A stretch of DNA of 64,000 bases from JABCYV01 sp963696025 (GTDB taxonomy: Bacteria > Acidobacteriota > Terriglobia > Terriglobales > Acidobacteriaceae): contig CAVOII010000014.1 in assembly GCA_963696025.1 (NCBI GenBank), forward strand, positions 682,001-746,000. The letters run 5' to 3'. Shown here piece after piece: positions 18,231-27,185 of the stretch (the first letter of the stretch is position 1; every line of letters starts with the position of its first letter). A program made the position numbers and the translations under genes. Below the pieces are notes generated by a model that worked only from the letters and a program-made list of their open reading frames with translations, made no database searches and had not been told where the DNA came from.

Positions 18231-20084
18231 TCAAAGTAAGGGACTGCCTTCCATCGAATCCGGCGCAGTTACACCCAGATAGTTCAGGATCGTGGGCGCC
18301 AAGTCAATAATTCGTGCGTGATTTTGCGGCGTTGGGTGATTCATGAAGAGGATTCCGGGAACGGCTTCCGGGTCGACGATGTGATCTCCGCTCCAACGGC
18401 GTTTGTTATCTTCGATCAATGAGTGGGCAAATCCTCCAACCGCGGTTTGCCAGGAGACACGGAACCCGGGATGGAAGTTGATCAGCAAGTCCGGAGAATT
18501 TTCTACGAATGCTCCTGAGTATAACTCTTCCCGGCGCGCCACACTGCGGATTGCGGCTCCCTCGGTTCCCGCATCGGGAAACCCGGCCAAGCCAGTTTGA
18601 ATCGTCCGGCGCACCCGCTCGGCTTCCGTGCCTTCTTCCAGGATTCCGCGGCTCTCGCGGCCCTTGAAGTTCAGATAAATTCCACCGAGGCCGATAGCGT
18701 AGGCGTATGTCTTCGACCAGTCGACTTGGGCGAAGCCGTCCCCCAGATCTTCGTCTGGCTTGTGATTGTCCTTCAAGGAAAGAAGCCCGTTCTGCCAAAG
18801 CCAGGTGTTGGTGTCGAAGGCGCGGCGGAAAGTACCGAAGCCATGATCGGAGAGCACCATCAGCCGGGTATTTTCGTCGACTTTATCTAACACCGCAGTC
18901 AACAGCGCGTCGCATTGACGATAATGTCCCTCGACGCGAGTTGCGAATTCAGGAGCCAAGTCGGGTTCAAAGCAGGGATGTTCGCGGTCGCGAAAACGCC
19001 AGAGCATATGCTGCACCCGGTCTGGTGTATCGAAGAGCATGAAGAACAATCCCTCAGTGAAGCGGTCCAGCTCAAACTGCATCATTCGCACGCGCTCGCG
19101 CAGCACCAGATCGCACTGTTGCAGATACGCGGTTTCATCCAAGCGCCCATTGTTCAAACCATTGTGATCCTCGGCCATGCCCAGCGTGGAAAAGAGCCCA
19201 ATCTTTTCCGACAGCTCTTTCGCGTAGTCACCGGGAGACGAGATTGGAAACATCGGAGCTGCGGGATCAAAATTAACCGCTGAAGTATAAAACTCAAGGT
19301 GCGGCTCCAGTTGCTTTACGTAAAATCGGGCAATCCCGTTGACCGATTGCAGCAAAGAGAATTTGAATTTGAACCGCACCCACTCGCTCCAGCCTTTTTC
19401 CACAACGTCGATCTTCGAAGGTACCCCCCCGGTTTGAATCGTCAGCTTGCGAGCGCCTTTGTCCACCTGGACACGTATCTCACAGTAGGCATCACTCGGA
19501 GGTGATTGCCTGGTGTTGCGCGGACCCAGCACGCGCGTGGTCAGATCAAAGCCTGAGTCTAACTGTATGAGTTGTTCGTTTTCCTGCGCCGGCGCCGTTC
19601 GATCTTGCGTGTAGAAGGTCCCTTTGCTCTGGCTGCCACGGAGGTCCGGAACTCCGACACCGGCCAGCATTTTGCCCTGCAACGTTTCCGGCGGGAAAGT
19701 GCATGGGCAGCGCAGAATTGTGCTCGGAACGCCGGCCTGGGTCAGTCTGTGCCACATAGGCACGCCTTTCCGCCGGTTCACGACGCGGGCGGGCGCCAGC
19801 ATGTTCTTGGGACGCTCGAAGCGACAGAGGGCGACATCGGGCTGGTAGGTTGCGGGATCGCGGCAAATGAAATCGAAGATTCCGTGGCCACCGGGATTAG
19901 TTCCTGTGGCGAATGATGACCACGCTACCGGAGTTTGTGCTGGATATGTCGTCCGCAAACGCGAGTAGAATCCCGCTGCCCGGATTTTGGCCAGATTCGG
20001 CAGCTCGCCGCGAGCCAACATGGCTTCCACAATGGTGGGCTCCAAGCCGTCCAAGCCGATGACGATGACTTTCCTGGGCAACAA
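18231..20084 (-). CDS. Alkaline-phosphatase-superfamily enzyme, larger paralogue
   Basis: A 617-residue protein with the same fold as its downstream neighbour: VIVIGLDGLEP (Asp), AQTPVAWSSFATG (Thr nucleophile), LFDTPDRVQHMLW (Asp, His), LVLSDHGFG (Asp-His) and SGDHIVDPEAV (late His). The extra length comes from an insertion between about residues 180 and 290 with beta-rich sequence. All six metal ligands seem present, so it should be an active hydrolase or transferase. No export signal. Start ATG at 20084 sits 11 bp after the small membrane-protein gene. Confidence 0.87.
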   Translation of the reverse strand: MLPRKVIVIGLDGLEPTIVEAMLARGELPNLAKIRAAGFYSRLRTTYPAQTPVAWSSFATGTNPGGHGIFDFICRDPATYQPDVALCRFERPKNMLAPARVVNRRKGVPMWHRLTQAGVPSTILRCPCTFPPETLQGKMLAGVGVPDLRGSQSKGTFYTQDRTAPAQENEQLIQLDSGFDLTTRVLGPRNTRQSPPSDAYCEIRVQVDKGARKLTIQTGGVPSKIDVVEKGWSEWVRFKFKFSLLQSVNGIARFYVKQLEPHLEFYTSAVNFDPAAPMFPISSPGDYAKELSEKIGLFSTLGMAEDHNGLNNGRLDETAYLQQCDLVLRERVRMMQFELDRFTEGLFFMLFDTPDRVQHMLWRFRDREHPCFEPDLAPEFATRVEGHYRQCDALLTAVLDKVDENTRLMVLSDHGFGTFRRAFDTNTWLWQNGLLSLKDNHKPDEDLGDGFAQVDWSKTYAYAIGLGGIYLNFKGRESRGILEEGTEAERVRRTIQTGLAGFPDAGTEGAAIRSVARREELYSGAFVENSPDLLINFHPGFRVSWQTAVGGFAHSLIEDNKRRWSGDHIVDPEAVPGILFMNHPTPQNHARIIDLAPTILNYLGVTAPDSMEGSPLL

Positions 20085-20095
20085 GCAGACCTAAA

Positions 20096-20299
20096 CTAGG
20101 GAGTCGCGTTCGGAGGGTTCTTGGGAACTCCTGCAGTGGCGGGGGTTTCGGAACGCCGGAAAATACGGGCTAGTTTTAAAAATGCCGCGACTAGCTTGTT
20201 CCAAAAAATCAGCACAAGGCCAAGCAGACTGGCCAATCCCGAGGTCACGGTCATTACCTGATCCGGACCACCATAAAACGCTAGTAAATCAAATCGCAT
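20096..20299 (-). CDS. Small single-pass membrane protein
   Basis: A 67-residue protein starting MRFDLLAFYGGPDQV with one strong membrane helix (about residues 16-43, including GLASLLGLVLIFWNKLVAA) and a basic, then Pro-rich tail (RIFRRSETPATAG). AGGAG lies 5 bases before the ATG, so it looks translated. It leads a probable three-gene operon with the two phosphatase-superfamily enzymes and could tether them to the membrane; that is a guess from position. No family recognised. Confidence 0.6.
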   Translation of the reverse strand: MRFDLLAFYGGPDQVMTVTSGLASLLGLVLIFWNKLVAAFLKLARIFRRSETPATAGVPKNPPNATP

Positions 20300-20523
20300 G
20301 AACGCTCCTGAACAGGAATCTCGCCGCCCGCATATCTGTTAAGAGATGATTTTACTTCCCACCGTGGTTACCTGCCAGCTTTATCTGGAAATTAGTGGCA
20401 CACTTCGTTTCCGAATTCCCCTGGTCATGCGCGCGAGATCCCCTTCTCCGCCTGAAAAACGGCTGCGCGCGGGAGGACACCGTCAAGAATTCTGGACGGC
20501 CATCATCAATTACTCCTTGAATC

Positions 20524-20558
20524 CAAAACAAAACGGACGCTTCACTTAGGAAGCGCCC
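20524..20558 (-). terminator. Terminator downstream of the fasciclin gene
   Basis: Read on the minus strand, a 9-bp stem (20558-20550 with 20543-20535, one G-U pair) with a 6-base loop is followed by GTTTTGTTTTGG. It lies 28 bases after the fasciclin stop. The remaining intergenic part, 20300-20523, shows nothing else I can support. Confidence 0.75.
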
Positions 20559-20585
20559 GAGTCACCGCAGACTGGAACGGTCGAC

Positions 20586-21139
20586 TTACTGAGGAAGCAG
20601 AACGGTGTCCACTACGTGAATCACGCCATTCGATTGAAAAACATTGGGAATGGTCACGGTCGAAACGTCGCCCTTTTCGTCCTTCAGAACAACGTTGCTG
20701 CCTTGCATCATGGCAGTGAGCGTGGCGCCACTGACCGTCTTCAGCATGGCTTGGCCGTTTCCAGCCTTGATCTGTTTCTTCAGTTCGGACGCACTGATCC
20801 TACCGGAAACCACTGATAGGTCAGGACTTTGGTCAGCGTATCTTTGTTCCCCGGCTTCAGAAGTGTGTCAATTGTGCCTGCAGGAAGCTTAGCAAAAGCT
20901 TCGTTGGTGGGAGCAAATACAGTGAACGGACCGGTTCCTTTCAAAGTGTCCACTAACCCCGCTGCCTTCACGGCAGCGACCAATGTGGTGTGATCGGCTG
21001 AGTTCACAGCGTTGTCGATGATGTCTTTCGTGGGATACATTTCCTGACCGCCAACAATGGGATTCTTGGAACCAGCCAGGGCAGCCGTGGCAGCAATAGC
21101 GAAGAACGAGAGTAATAGAACTGCAAATTTCTTGGTCAC
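20586..21139 (-). pseudogene. Secreted fasciclin-domain protein with one frameshift
   Basis: The first frame encodes a signal peptide (MTKKFAVLLLSFFAIAATAALA) and most of a fasciclin domain (NSADHTTLVAAVKAAGL, GPFTVFAPTNEAFAKLP, TLTKVLTY). Near 20808 the reading frame changes and the rest follows in another frame: GRISASELKK, TVSGATLTAMM, NVFQSNGVIHVVDTVLLP. The fasciclin consensus expects LTYHVVPG at this point; one base is missing between CA and GTG in the codon for the His. With that base restored the protein would be about 184 residues and complete. Either a recent null mutation or a base-call error. Fasciclin proteins mediate surface adhesion. Confidence 0.85.
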
Positions 21140-21327
21140 GATTAGTCTCCTTAGATTTAAATGCTTTCACAGGAGGTACGTGAGATCGCGAGGATTGGAT
21201 TTTTTCGGATAAGCGCAACACGTGATTCACGCGAAGTACTTAGCTACTGATTGGCTGTTCCTGCCGACCCATCTCAGCGGTGGCGAAGCTGATACATCGT
21301 GCATTTGCCGAGTTTTCGGGCGCTAAT

Positions 21328-22257
21328 CTATGCATCCGGAAACGGATCTCGAAAATTGCGATTCGGCTCGAAAATGAGCCGCTGATGAGGATAATCGAAA
21401 ATTACCTTGAATCTCCGCAACACTTCGCCGCCAATCTTTTGTTGATCGTCGGGATTGGCCGAGCAACACGCCGTAATCGGACTATCCAGATGAAAACGGC
21501 CCAACTCAAAATACTCTGCTCTGCCCGCAGCGCCTTCGATCGGCACGCCCAAACCTACCCCTGTCTGGATTTTCCGTAGCGGGCCGGGTGATTTTAGGAT
21601 GGCGGGATGATCCACGGCGTCGCCTGAGCCACTATCCACCAGGAATTCTCCGGGCTCGGCGGCACGGCCCCTCACTTTGATCGTTCCTTCCACGTACGGC
21701 CAGTGATGGCGGAAATGAACGGGTAATGCCTCGCCGTTACCTGTGTACTTGAACTTTAGCGGATCGTAGATGGTCATTAGCCGAGCTGCATAATCTACGA
21801 CAATCACGAAGCGCGTGAGAAAATCGTATCCCAGAAGGCCATCTTCCGGACGCCCGAACTGTTCGTTTACAGATTTCAGATCAGTGATATTAATTCGATG
21901 ATCCGCCGATTCGAGCCCGGACAGTTCGAAGGCGACCGAATCCACGTATTGCACTGGGATGTCGCCGGAGCCAGCTCCGTGCACGGTTCCGCTCCCTCCG
22001 GGCTGCAGCCCCAGACTCTTTGCGACCTCTGCATCCATGTAGGTGGAACCCGATCCACTGTCGAGGCTAAACCAAAGCGGTTGAGATGTGCCTTTCACAT
22101 GAACCTGAAAGAAAATGACGTTCTTCGTGATCTCAAACGGAATTACCGTGCGGCCATGCGAGACAAAGTGGTAAGGTGACGTGCTTTGCTGCTGGGCTGC
22201 GCAGCAGAAACTCAACAAGAATAGGAAGCCGCCCAGTGGCAATATCCAAGTTTTCAT
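21328..22257 (-). CDS. Secreted retropepsin-like aspartyl protease family protein
   Basis: A 309-residue protein with a signal peptide (MKTWILPLGGFLFLLSFCCA). Two aspartyl-protease-type half sites are visible: FSLDSGSGSTYMD with the first Asp near residue 66, and EFLVDSGSGDAV near residue 209, with the flap-side GLLGYDFLTRF between them. This double DSG pattern is common in bacterial gag-pre-like secreted proteases of soil bacteria. Probably periplasmic; substrate unknown. It stands alone between the fasciclin gene and the divergent LysR gene. Confidence 0.82.
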   Translation of the reverse strand: MKTWILPLGGFLFLLSFCCAAQQQSTSPYHFVSHGRTVIPFEITKNVIFFQVHVKGTSQPLWFSLDSGSGSTYMDAEVAKSLGLQPGGSGTVHGAGSGDIPVQYVDSVAFELSGLESADHRINITDLKSVNEQFGRPEDGLLGYDFLTRFVIVVDYAARLMTIYDPLKFKYTGNGEALPVHFRHHWPYVEGTIKVRGRAAEPGEFLVDSGSGDAVDHPAILKSPGPLRKIQTGVGLGVPIEGAAGRAEYFELGRFHLDSPITACCSANPDDQQKIGGEVLRRFKVIFDYPHQRLIFEPNRNFRDPFPDA

Positions 22258-22743
22258 TCTCTAGTTCCGCCCGGCCAGATAGCCGCCAACCAACTCACAG
22301 TTTAGGCATACAACTCGCATAATGATAATGGATTGTGGTTATGTGAGATATTCATCTCATGAATATCGAATCGCTCGATTTGAATCTGCTGCTTGCCTTT
22401 GAAGCGCTCACGGCGGAGCGCAACGTCAGCAAGGCTGGAAACCGAATCGGCTTAAGCCAGCCGGCGATGAGTAATGCCCTTGCGCGCTTACGCGCGGTGT
22501 TCGACGATCGCTTGTTTGTCCACCTAGGCCGTGAAATGGTTCCCACAACGCGGACGTTGCAATTGGCAAGCCCGGTACTGGAGGCGCTGAGCAAAATCCG
22601 AGCGGCGATTGGAGACCGCAGTACCTTCGACCCGGTAACCGCGGAGAATGTCTTTCGCGTCGCCGCCACAGATTATGCGGAGATTATTCTGATTTCGCGC
22701 CTTATCCGCACCATCAAGCGAAAGGCGCCAAAAGTAGGCCTAG

Positions 22744-23911
22744 GGACACTCTGAATAAGCGCTCATTCTAGGGTCGACTAACAACAGTGTTCAGGAAACC
22801 GCGCTGCCGGTTCGGGTCTCGGATGCTGGAACTGGTCAGTACTGGCATTGCAACCGCGCCTACGGGGCAAAGCCGGACGAGCCTACGCTACGGCGAGCAG
22901 TTTTCTGCGGCTCACAAACAGATTCACCAGCGCACAGGTAACGAACAGCCGGTGCGCGTTCTTCTTCAGCCCGCGATAGCGTACTTTCACGAATCCGAAC
23001 TTCAGCTTCATCACTTGAAACACGTGCTCCACCCTCGCCCGCACCTTTGACTTCGTCCGGTTCTTCGCCCACGCCACTTCATCCACGATCTGACCCTTGT
23101 AGCGACAGCGCCGCTGGGTGAAATCCCGTGCTCGTGGCGCGCACTCGCGGATCACCTCGGTTTGGCCCTGATACGCTCCGTCGCCCCACACCCGCGTTTC
23201 TTCGCCATGCAGCAGGTCCGGCAACATGGCCACATCGGAAACATTGGCTGCCGTCGCCACCGCCGTATGGATGATCTTGGTCTTGCTGTCGACGGCCACG
23301 TGCGCTTTCATCCCGAAGTACCAGTTCTTCCCCTTCTTCGCCTGGTGCATCTCTGGGTCCCGGCTCTGCTCGCGGTTTTTGGTCGAGGAAGGTGCGTGAA
23401 TCAGGGTCGCGTCCACAATCGTGCCCGTCGTGATCCGCACGCCCTTGGCTTGCAAATGCAGGTTCACAGTCCCCAGAATCTCTTCCCCCAGATGGTTCTC
23501 TTCCAGCAGATGCCGGAACTTGCACACCGTCGTCTCATCCGGCACCGGCTCGGCTCCCAAATCAATGCCCACGAACTGCCGCAGGGTCGCCGAGTCGTAC
23601 AAAGCCTCTTCCACCGCCGGGTCCGCCAGATTGAACCACTGCTGCAGAAAATAAATCCGCAGCATCTTTTCCAGTTCTTTCGGTCGTCGCCCGTTGCCCG
23701 GCTTGGGATAGTGCGGCTCGATCAGCGCACACAGTTTCCTCCACGGTACCACCTGCTCCATCTCTTCCAAGAACATTGCCCGCCGAGTCTTCTTCGTGTA
23801 CCGCTCAAATCCCGTCATCATCGCCAGTGTCCTCTGCTTGCCGAACGAGTTCATGCTGGCACGACTTTATCTATACTCCCTGTGGAAAGGGAGGACTTAA
23901 TCAGAGTCTCC
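22744..23911 (-). mobile_element. IS5-family insertion sequence, 1168 bp
   Basis: Imperfect terminal inverted repeats GGACACTCTGAATAAG (left, 22744) and GGAGACTCTGATTAAG (right end, read inward from 23911) differ at two of 16 positions. The flanks are CTAG (22740-22743) and CTAA (23912-23915), which fit the CTAR target of the IS5 subgroup but differ in the last base, so either one has mutated or the duplication is not exact. It carries one intact transposase gene on the minus strand. Confidence 0.87.
22883..23854 (-). CDS. IS5-family DDE transposase
   Basis: A 323-residue intact transposase. N-terminal helical domain (MTGFERYTKKTRRAMFLEEM, PHYPKPGNGRRPKELEKML) followed by the DDE core: first Asp in GTIVDATLIHAP, second in RVWGDGAYQG, and the Glu in RARVEHVFQVMK, with the basic KNRTKSKVRAR lead typical of IS5. 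Length agrees with the family (about 320). Since it is complete, the element may still be mobile. Confidence 0.93.
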   Translation of the reverse strand: MNSFGKQRTLAMMTGFERYTKKTRRAMFLEEMEQVVPWRKLCALIEPHYPKPGNGRRPKELEKMLRIYFLQQWFNLADPAVEEALYDSATLRQFVGIDLGAEPVPDETTVCKFRHLLEENHLGEEILGTVNLHLQAKGVRITTGTIVDATLIHAPSSTKNREQSRDPEMHQAKKGKNWYFGMKAHVAVDSKTKIIHTAVATAANVSDVAMLPDLLHGEETRVWGDGAYQGQTEVIRECAPRARDFTQRRCRYKGQIVDEVAWAKNRTKSKVRARVEHVFQVMKLKFGFVKVRYRGLKKNAHRLFVTCALVNLFVSRRKLLAVA

Positions 23912-24552
23912 CTAACTATAACCAGGCTGAAAGGACTTTTTGACATCCCCACTGACAGGCTATCCGAGGGCAGCCTCCAGTTCGCGCTAGGTTTATTTCC
24001 GCAACCCATTGTGCCTGGCAGAGGAATCGCATCTCAGCTCCTTTTCGACGATCCATGGGTCTGCCTCGCACGAATCAACCATCCGCAGATAAAGAACAAC
24101 TTGAGCCTGTCCAACTTCTTGCGAATCGAGCACATTCGGGTTTGTTACGCTGCTCCTGAACGTCCAGGATTGATCGGGGCTGCGCTCACCAGTATCGGCA
24201 GGAGCAGGACGGTCGCGGTGACCGTACCGCACCTGGCCAGTGTTCCAGCGATAGCAGCCCGCAGCGACTTACTGGGAATCGTGCCTTTGCGCTTGGCAAG
24301 GGAATACGCGGAAACCTTGGGCTTGAAGATCTACCGCATTCCATTGTCGCTACCTCGCACCACGCTAGCGCTGCTTTGGCATGAAAACAACCAGCATGAC
24401 CCTGCACATATCTGGATACGGGAAAAAATCGCCCGCTTCGCAACAAGGCTGCAATCCCGTGTTGAGTGATCTCGTGTTAGGACGGAAGGCCGACAACACC
24501 CAACTATCCGGATGTCCTTCGACATTTCGCCTCGTGGTCCAGAGACGCTAGT

Positions 24553-24625
24553 GCTGTATCGGACGCGCCCCATATGGAGTGGCAGGTAGATTTTCTGGAG
24601 GTGTGCGGGGCGCGTCCGATACAGC
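24553..24625. repeat. 19-bp perfect inverted repeat near the left side of the IS91-like element
   Basis: Arms 24553-24571 and 24607-24625 are exact reverse complements (GCTGTATCGGACGCGCCCC) with a 35-base centre. It lies downstream of the IS91 transposase and may be its terminal hairpin, since IS91-type elements carry subterminal secondary structure; alternatively it is a separate small palindromic element. The 230 bp between it and the transposase stop contain no gene. Confidence 0.7.
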
Positions 24626-24857
24626 TGTTTGAAGGAAGCCGCCGATGAGGAAGCATCTATGCAAATTCAATGGTGTTGCCGTGATGAGAAAGACTCGGGG
24701 AATCGGTGATGCAGCGAGCCGGAGGGCAGTCGGGCTTGGTTCGATTGTGGTTTGCGAGCGAACGCTCGAAGCCAGGAGCTTGGTGGATGGGCAACAAAAG
24801 CGCACGAGGCCTGTAGGTGCTGGGAGGCACCGAGCGAGCGAGATCGGAACGGAAGTT

Positions 24858-26051
24858 TCATGCCGCGGCTCCGGCGCGAAAAGGTGGAGAACGGAGTTGG
24901 AGCTGGGCCGCAGTCAGTGTTTCGAGGACCACCATGGGGCCGCCACATTTGGGACAGCGCCAAAGTGGATGCGGTTGCTTGGCTGGGGACCCTTCTGGTT
25001 GGGATTGCGACGGTTGTTCTGCGTCGAGTAGTCGACAACAAAGCGGCAGGAGAGTGGCGCGGCGGCGGTTGGCGAGGAAGCCGAAGTGGCGGATGCGGAC
25101 GAAGCCTTTGGGCAGCGTGTGCAAGAGGAAGCGACGCAGGAACTCATCGAGCGCTAGGGTCATCAACTTGTGTTCATTGTGGTGAGCGGAGTCGCGCCAG
25201 CGAAAAGTGACTTGGTCATCGGCCAAGGAGACGAGTCGGTGGTTGGAGATGGCGACGCGGTGGGTGTAGTGGCCTAAATAACAGAGCGCATGCTCGGCGC
25301 CTCCGAAGGGGCGTTTGGAGTAGACGTGCCAGTCGTTTCGGAACAGGGTTCTTATCCAGGCGGAGAAGACTTTGGGGTGAGCGAGGGGTTTCAGGTTGCC
25401 ATGGAAGCCCAGCTTGCCCTGCCGGAAGTTGCGTTTGAGAGCGGCCACAAACTTACCGCGAAAGACGCGACTGAGCACCTTGACGGGAAGGAAGAAGGGG
25501 TAGCGTGGCTGGATCCAATGGGTGCGATCGAGCGACAATCCGCCGGCGGGCACGACACAATGCACGTGCGGGTGATGTTCGAGTTTTTGATTCCAGGTGT
25601 GGAGCACACTGAAGAAGCCGATTTCGGCGCCGAGATGTTTGGGACCGCGAGCGACTGCGAGGAGGGTTGCGGCACTGGTCTGTAGCAAGAGATGGTACAG
25701 GAGTTTCTTGTTCTGCAAGGCGAGTGGCGCCAGTTGATGAGGTAGGGTAAAGACAACATGGACGTAACGCGTGGGGAGAAGTTGTTGGCGACGCGCTTCG
25801 AGCCAACGCTCGCGGGCGTTGGCTTGACACTTCGGGCAGTGCCGGTTGCGGCAGCTGTTGTAAGAGATCGCCGGACGGTAGCCACAGTCGATGCACTCAT
25901 CGAGATGCCCGCCCAGGGCAGCGGTGCGACAGCGCGCGATGGCTCGCAGCACTTTGACGTGTTGCCAGGTGATCCACCGGCGACTGCGTTCGATGAAGGC
26001 GCGTCCCGCGGCGCAAACCAGATCGGCCACCTCAAGCGGCGGCCGGTTCAT
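24858..26051 (-). CDS. IS91-family (HUH) transposase
   Basis: A 397-residue IS91-type rolling-circle transposase. N-terminal zinc-finger-like region with CIDCGY and CRNRHCPKCQ (Cys/His ligands), then TRYVHVVFTLPH, the HUH motif in HHPHVHCVVPAGG, and LGHYTHRVAISNHRL before the catalytic Tyr region. The C terminus has a second basic region. It starts immediately after the stop codon of the recombinase gene upstream (TAG then ATG), an arrangement seen in IS91 elements that carry their own tyrosine recombinase. Looks intact. Confidence 0.9.
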   Translation of the reverse strand: MNRPPLEVADLVCAAGRAFIERSRRWITWQHVKVLRAIARCRTAALGGHLDECIDCGYRPAISYNSCRNRHCPKCQANARERWLEARRQQLLPTRYVHVVFTLPHQLAPLALQNKKLLYHLLLQTSAATLLAVARGPKHLGAEIGFFSVLHTWNQKLEHHPHVHCVVPAGGLSLDRTHWIQPRYPFFLPVKVLSRVFRGKFVAALKRNFRQGKLGFHGNLKPLAHPKVFSAWIRTLFRNDWHVYSKRPFGGAEHALCYLGHYTHRVAISNHRLVSLADDQVTFRWRDSAHHNEHKLMTLALDEFLRRFLLHTLPKGFVRIRHFGFLANRRRATLLPLCCRLLDAEQPSQSQPEGSPAKQPHPLWRCPKCGGPMVVLETLTAAQLQLRSPPFRAGAAA

Positions 26052-26923
26052 CTACGGGTTCTGCTGTGACTTATCTTTCAGCTTGAGCGAGTCCAGCGGA
26101 CTGGCGGTGGCGTTGAGATGCCGTCGCGAGAGATGAAGATAGATCGTGGTTTCCTTCAGATCGTGATGTCCCAGGAGCAGTTGAATGGTGCGCAGGTCGG
26201 CTCCGTTTTCTAGCAAGTGCGTAGCGAAACAATGTCTCAGCGTGTGGGGATGAACCCGGTTCTGCAGTCCCGCCCGCTGGGCAGCACGTTGGCACGCATA
26301 CCACACGGCTCGGGGAGTGATGGGACGATTGGAGGTGTGCCGGGATCCGCCCGGAAATAACCACTCCGTGGGTTTGCGCTTCAGGCTACGCTAGTAGTCG
26401 CGCAAGGCTTCGAGCAGCTTGGGACTGAGCATGACATCGCGGTCCTGGCGCCCTTTGCCACGGCGGATGTGGATCACCATGCGTCGGCTGTCGATATCGG
26501 AAATTTGCAAGCGAGCCAACTCAGCGCGCCGTATCCCCGTGCCATAGAGTGTCATCAATACCATGCGATGAAACTGAGTCTGGGACGAGTCGATGAGGTG
26601 GGCCACTTCTTCCGGGCTCAAGATGCTGGGTAGGGGTCGCGCCTTCTTCGGGTAAGGTGTATCGGCTACGCTCCAGGCTTTCCTGATCGTCTGCGTGTAG
26701 AAGAACCGCAGAGCCGCGAGCCGCTGCGTCACGGTGGATGCAGCCAGCTTTCTCTCGCGGAACAGATACGCTTGGTACTCGCGAATGTGTTCCGGAGTGA
26801 GCTGATCCGGACGGCGACGAAAGTGACGCGCAAAATCTTCGATCGTCTGTAGCAGTCGATGGTAGTCTGAGCGTAATTACGACGCTCGAGTTCTTCGAGC
26901 ATCATTTTGCGAAGGTGGGTCAT
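26052..26923 (-). pseudogene. Tyrosine recombinase of the IS91-like element, frameshift plus amber stop
   Basis: Three pieces make one XerC-like recombinase. The first (from ATG 26923: MTHLRKMMLEELERRNYAQ) loses frame near 26850; the second frame continues EDFARHFRRRPDQL, AASTVTQRLAALRFF and MTLYGTGIRRAELARLQ (first catalytic Arg) to a TAG at 26391-26393. The same frame resumes at once with RSLKRKPTEWLFPGG, HPHTLRHCFATHLLE (HxxR), LLGHHDLKETTIYLH (His and Tyr nucleophile). The amber probably replaced a Trp codon (TGG), as relatives read (E/D)YW at this place. So the gene carries two independent lesions and is likely dead while the transposase is intact. Confidence 0.85.
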
Positions 26924-26935
26924 AGGTGATCTCCT

Positions 26936-26960
26936 TATGACCCAACCTTATTTGGTCATA
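26936..26960. repeat. Short inverted repeat at the 5' side of the recombinase pseudogene
   Basis: TATGACC (26936-26942) and GGTCATA (26954-26960) flank an 11-base centre. It lies just before the recombinase start and could be a regulatory site or part of the right end of the IS91-like element. The exact right boundary of that element was not found; the segment 26961-27132 shows no gene. Confidence 0.4.
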
Positions 26961-27132
26961 GCCACACTGCCGACACGGACACGCGAAAGCGTCTGCCTCT
27001 AAGGCTTCGTTCAAACGGCGTTATGGGAAGTTCAAGGCGCACCCAAAGCAAAGCGTAGATTAGCCCGTGAGAGGATGCCCCGTCCCCACACGAGCAGTGG
27101 TCGCTTCTGAACTTACGCGCGGCAAACTAGAA

Positions 27133-27160
27133 AGGCTCCCTTCCTGGCGGAAGGGAGCCT
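27133..27160 (-). terminator. Terminator of the oxalate-transporter gene
   Basis: A perfect 12-bp stem (27160-27149 with 27144-27133) and a four-base loop, followed on the minus strand by TTTCTAGTTT. It lies 25 bases after the MFS stop and closes the oxalate module. Confidence 0.8.
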
Positions 27161-27185
27161 GGTAATGCCCAGTCTGATACTTGAG

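Larger units (their letters stand above)
22359..24469 (+). pseudogene. LysR-type transcriptional regulator split by an IS5-family insertion
   Basis: The 5' part (22359-22743) encodes a LysR winged helix (DLNLLLAFEALTAERNVSKAGN, written in parts; LSQPAMSNALARLRAVFDDRLF) and the start of the effector domain. The 3' part (23916-24469) resumes the effector domain (RLKGLFDIPTDRLSEG, LFDDPWVCLARINHP, SDLLGIVPLRLAREYAE). Removing 22744-23915 joins them in frame as KAPKVGL then (A/T)ITRLKG and gives 312 residues, a standard LysR length. The inserted element has no other effect on the gene. The truncated 5' product (131 residues) keeps the DNA-binding domain and could still bind DNA. Confidence 0.9.

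Noticed and set aside
22740..22743. TA-type target duplication of an IS630-family element
   Set aside because: The transposase is IS5-type and the CTAR reading fits better, though the four-base flanks differ at one position.
23162..24469. One large plus-strand gene across the IS5 element and LysR end
   Set aside because: Its first two thirds are antisense to the intact transposase; only the end is LysR sequence.
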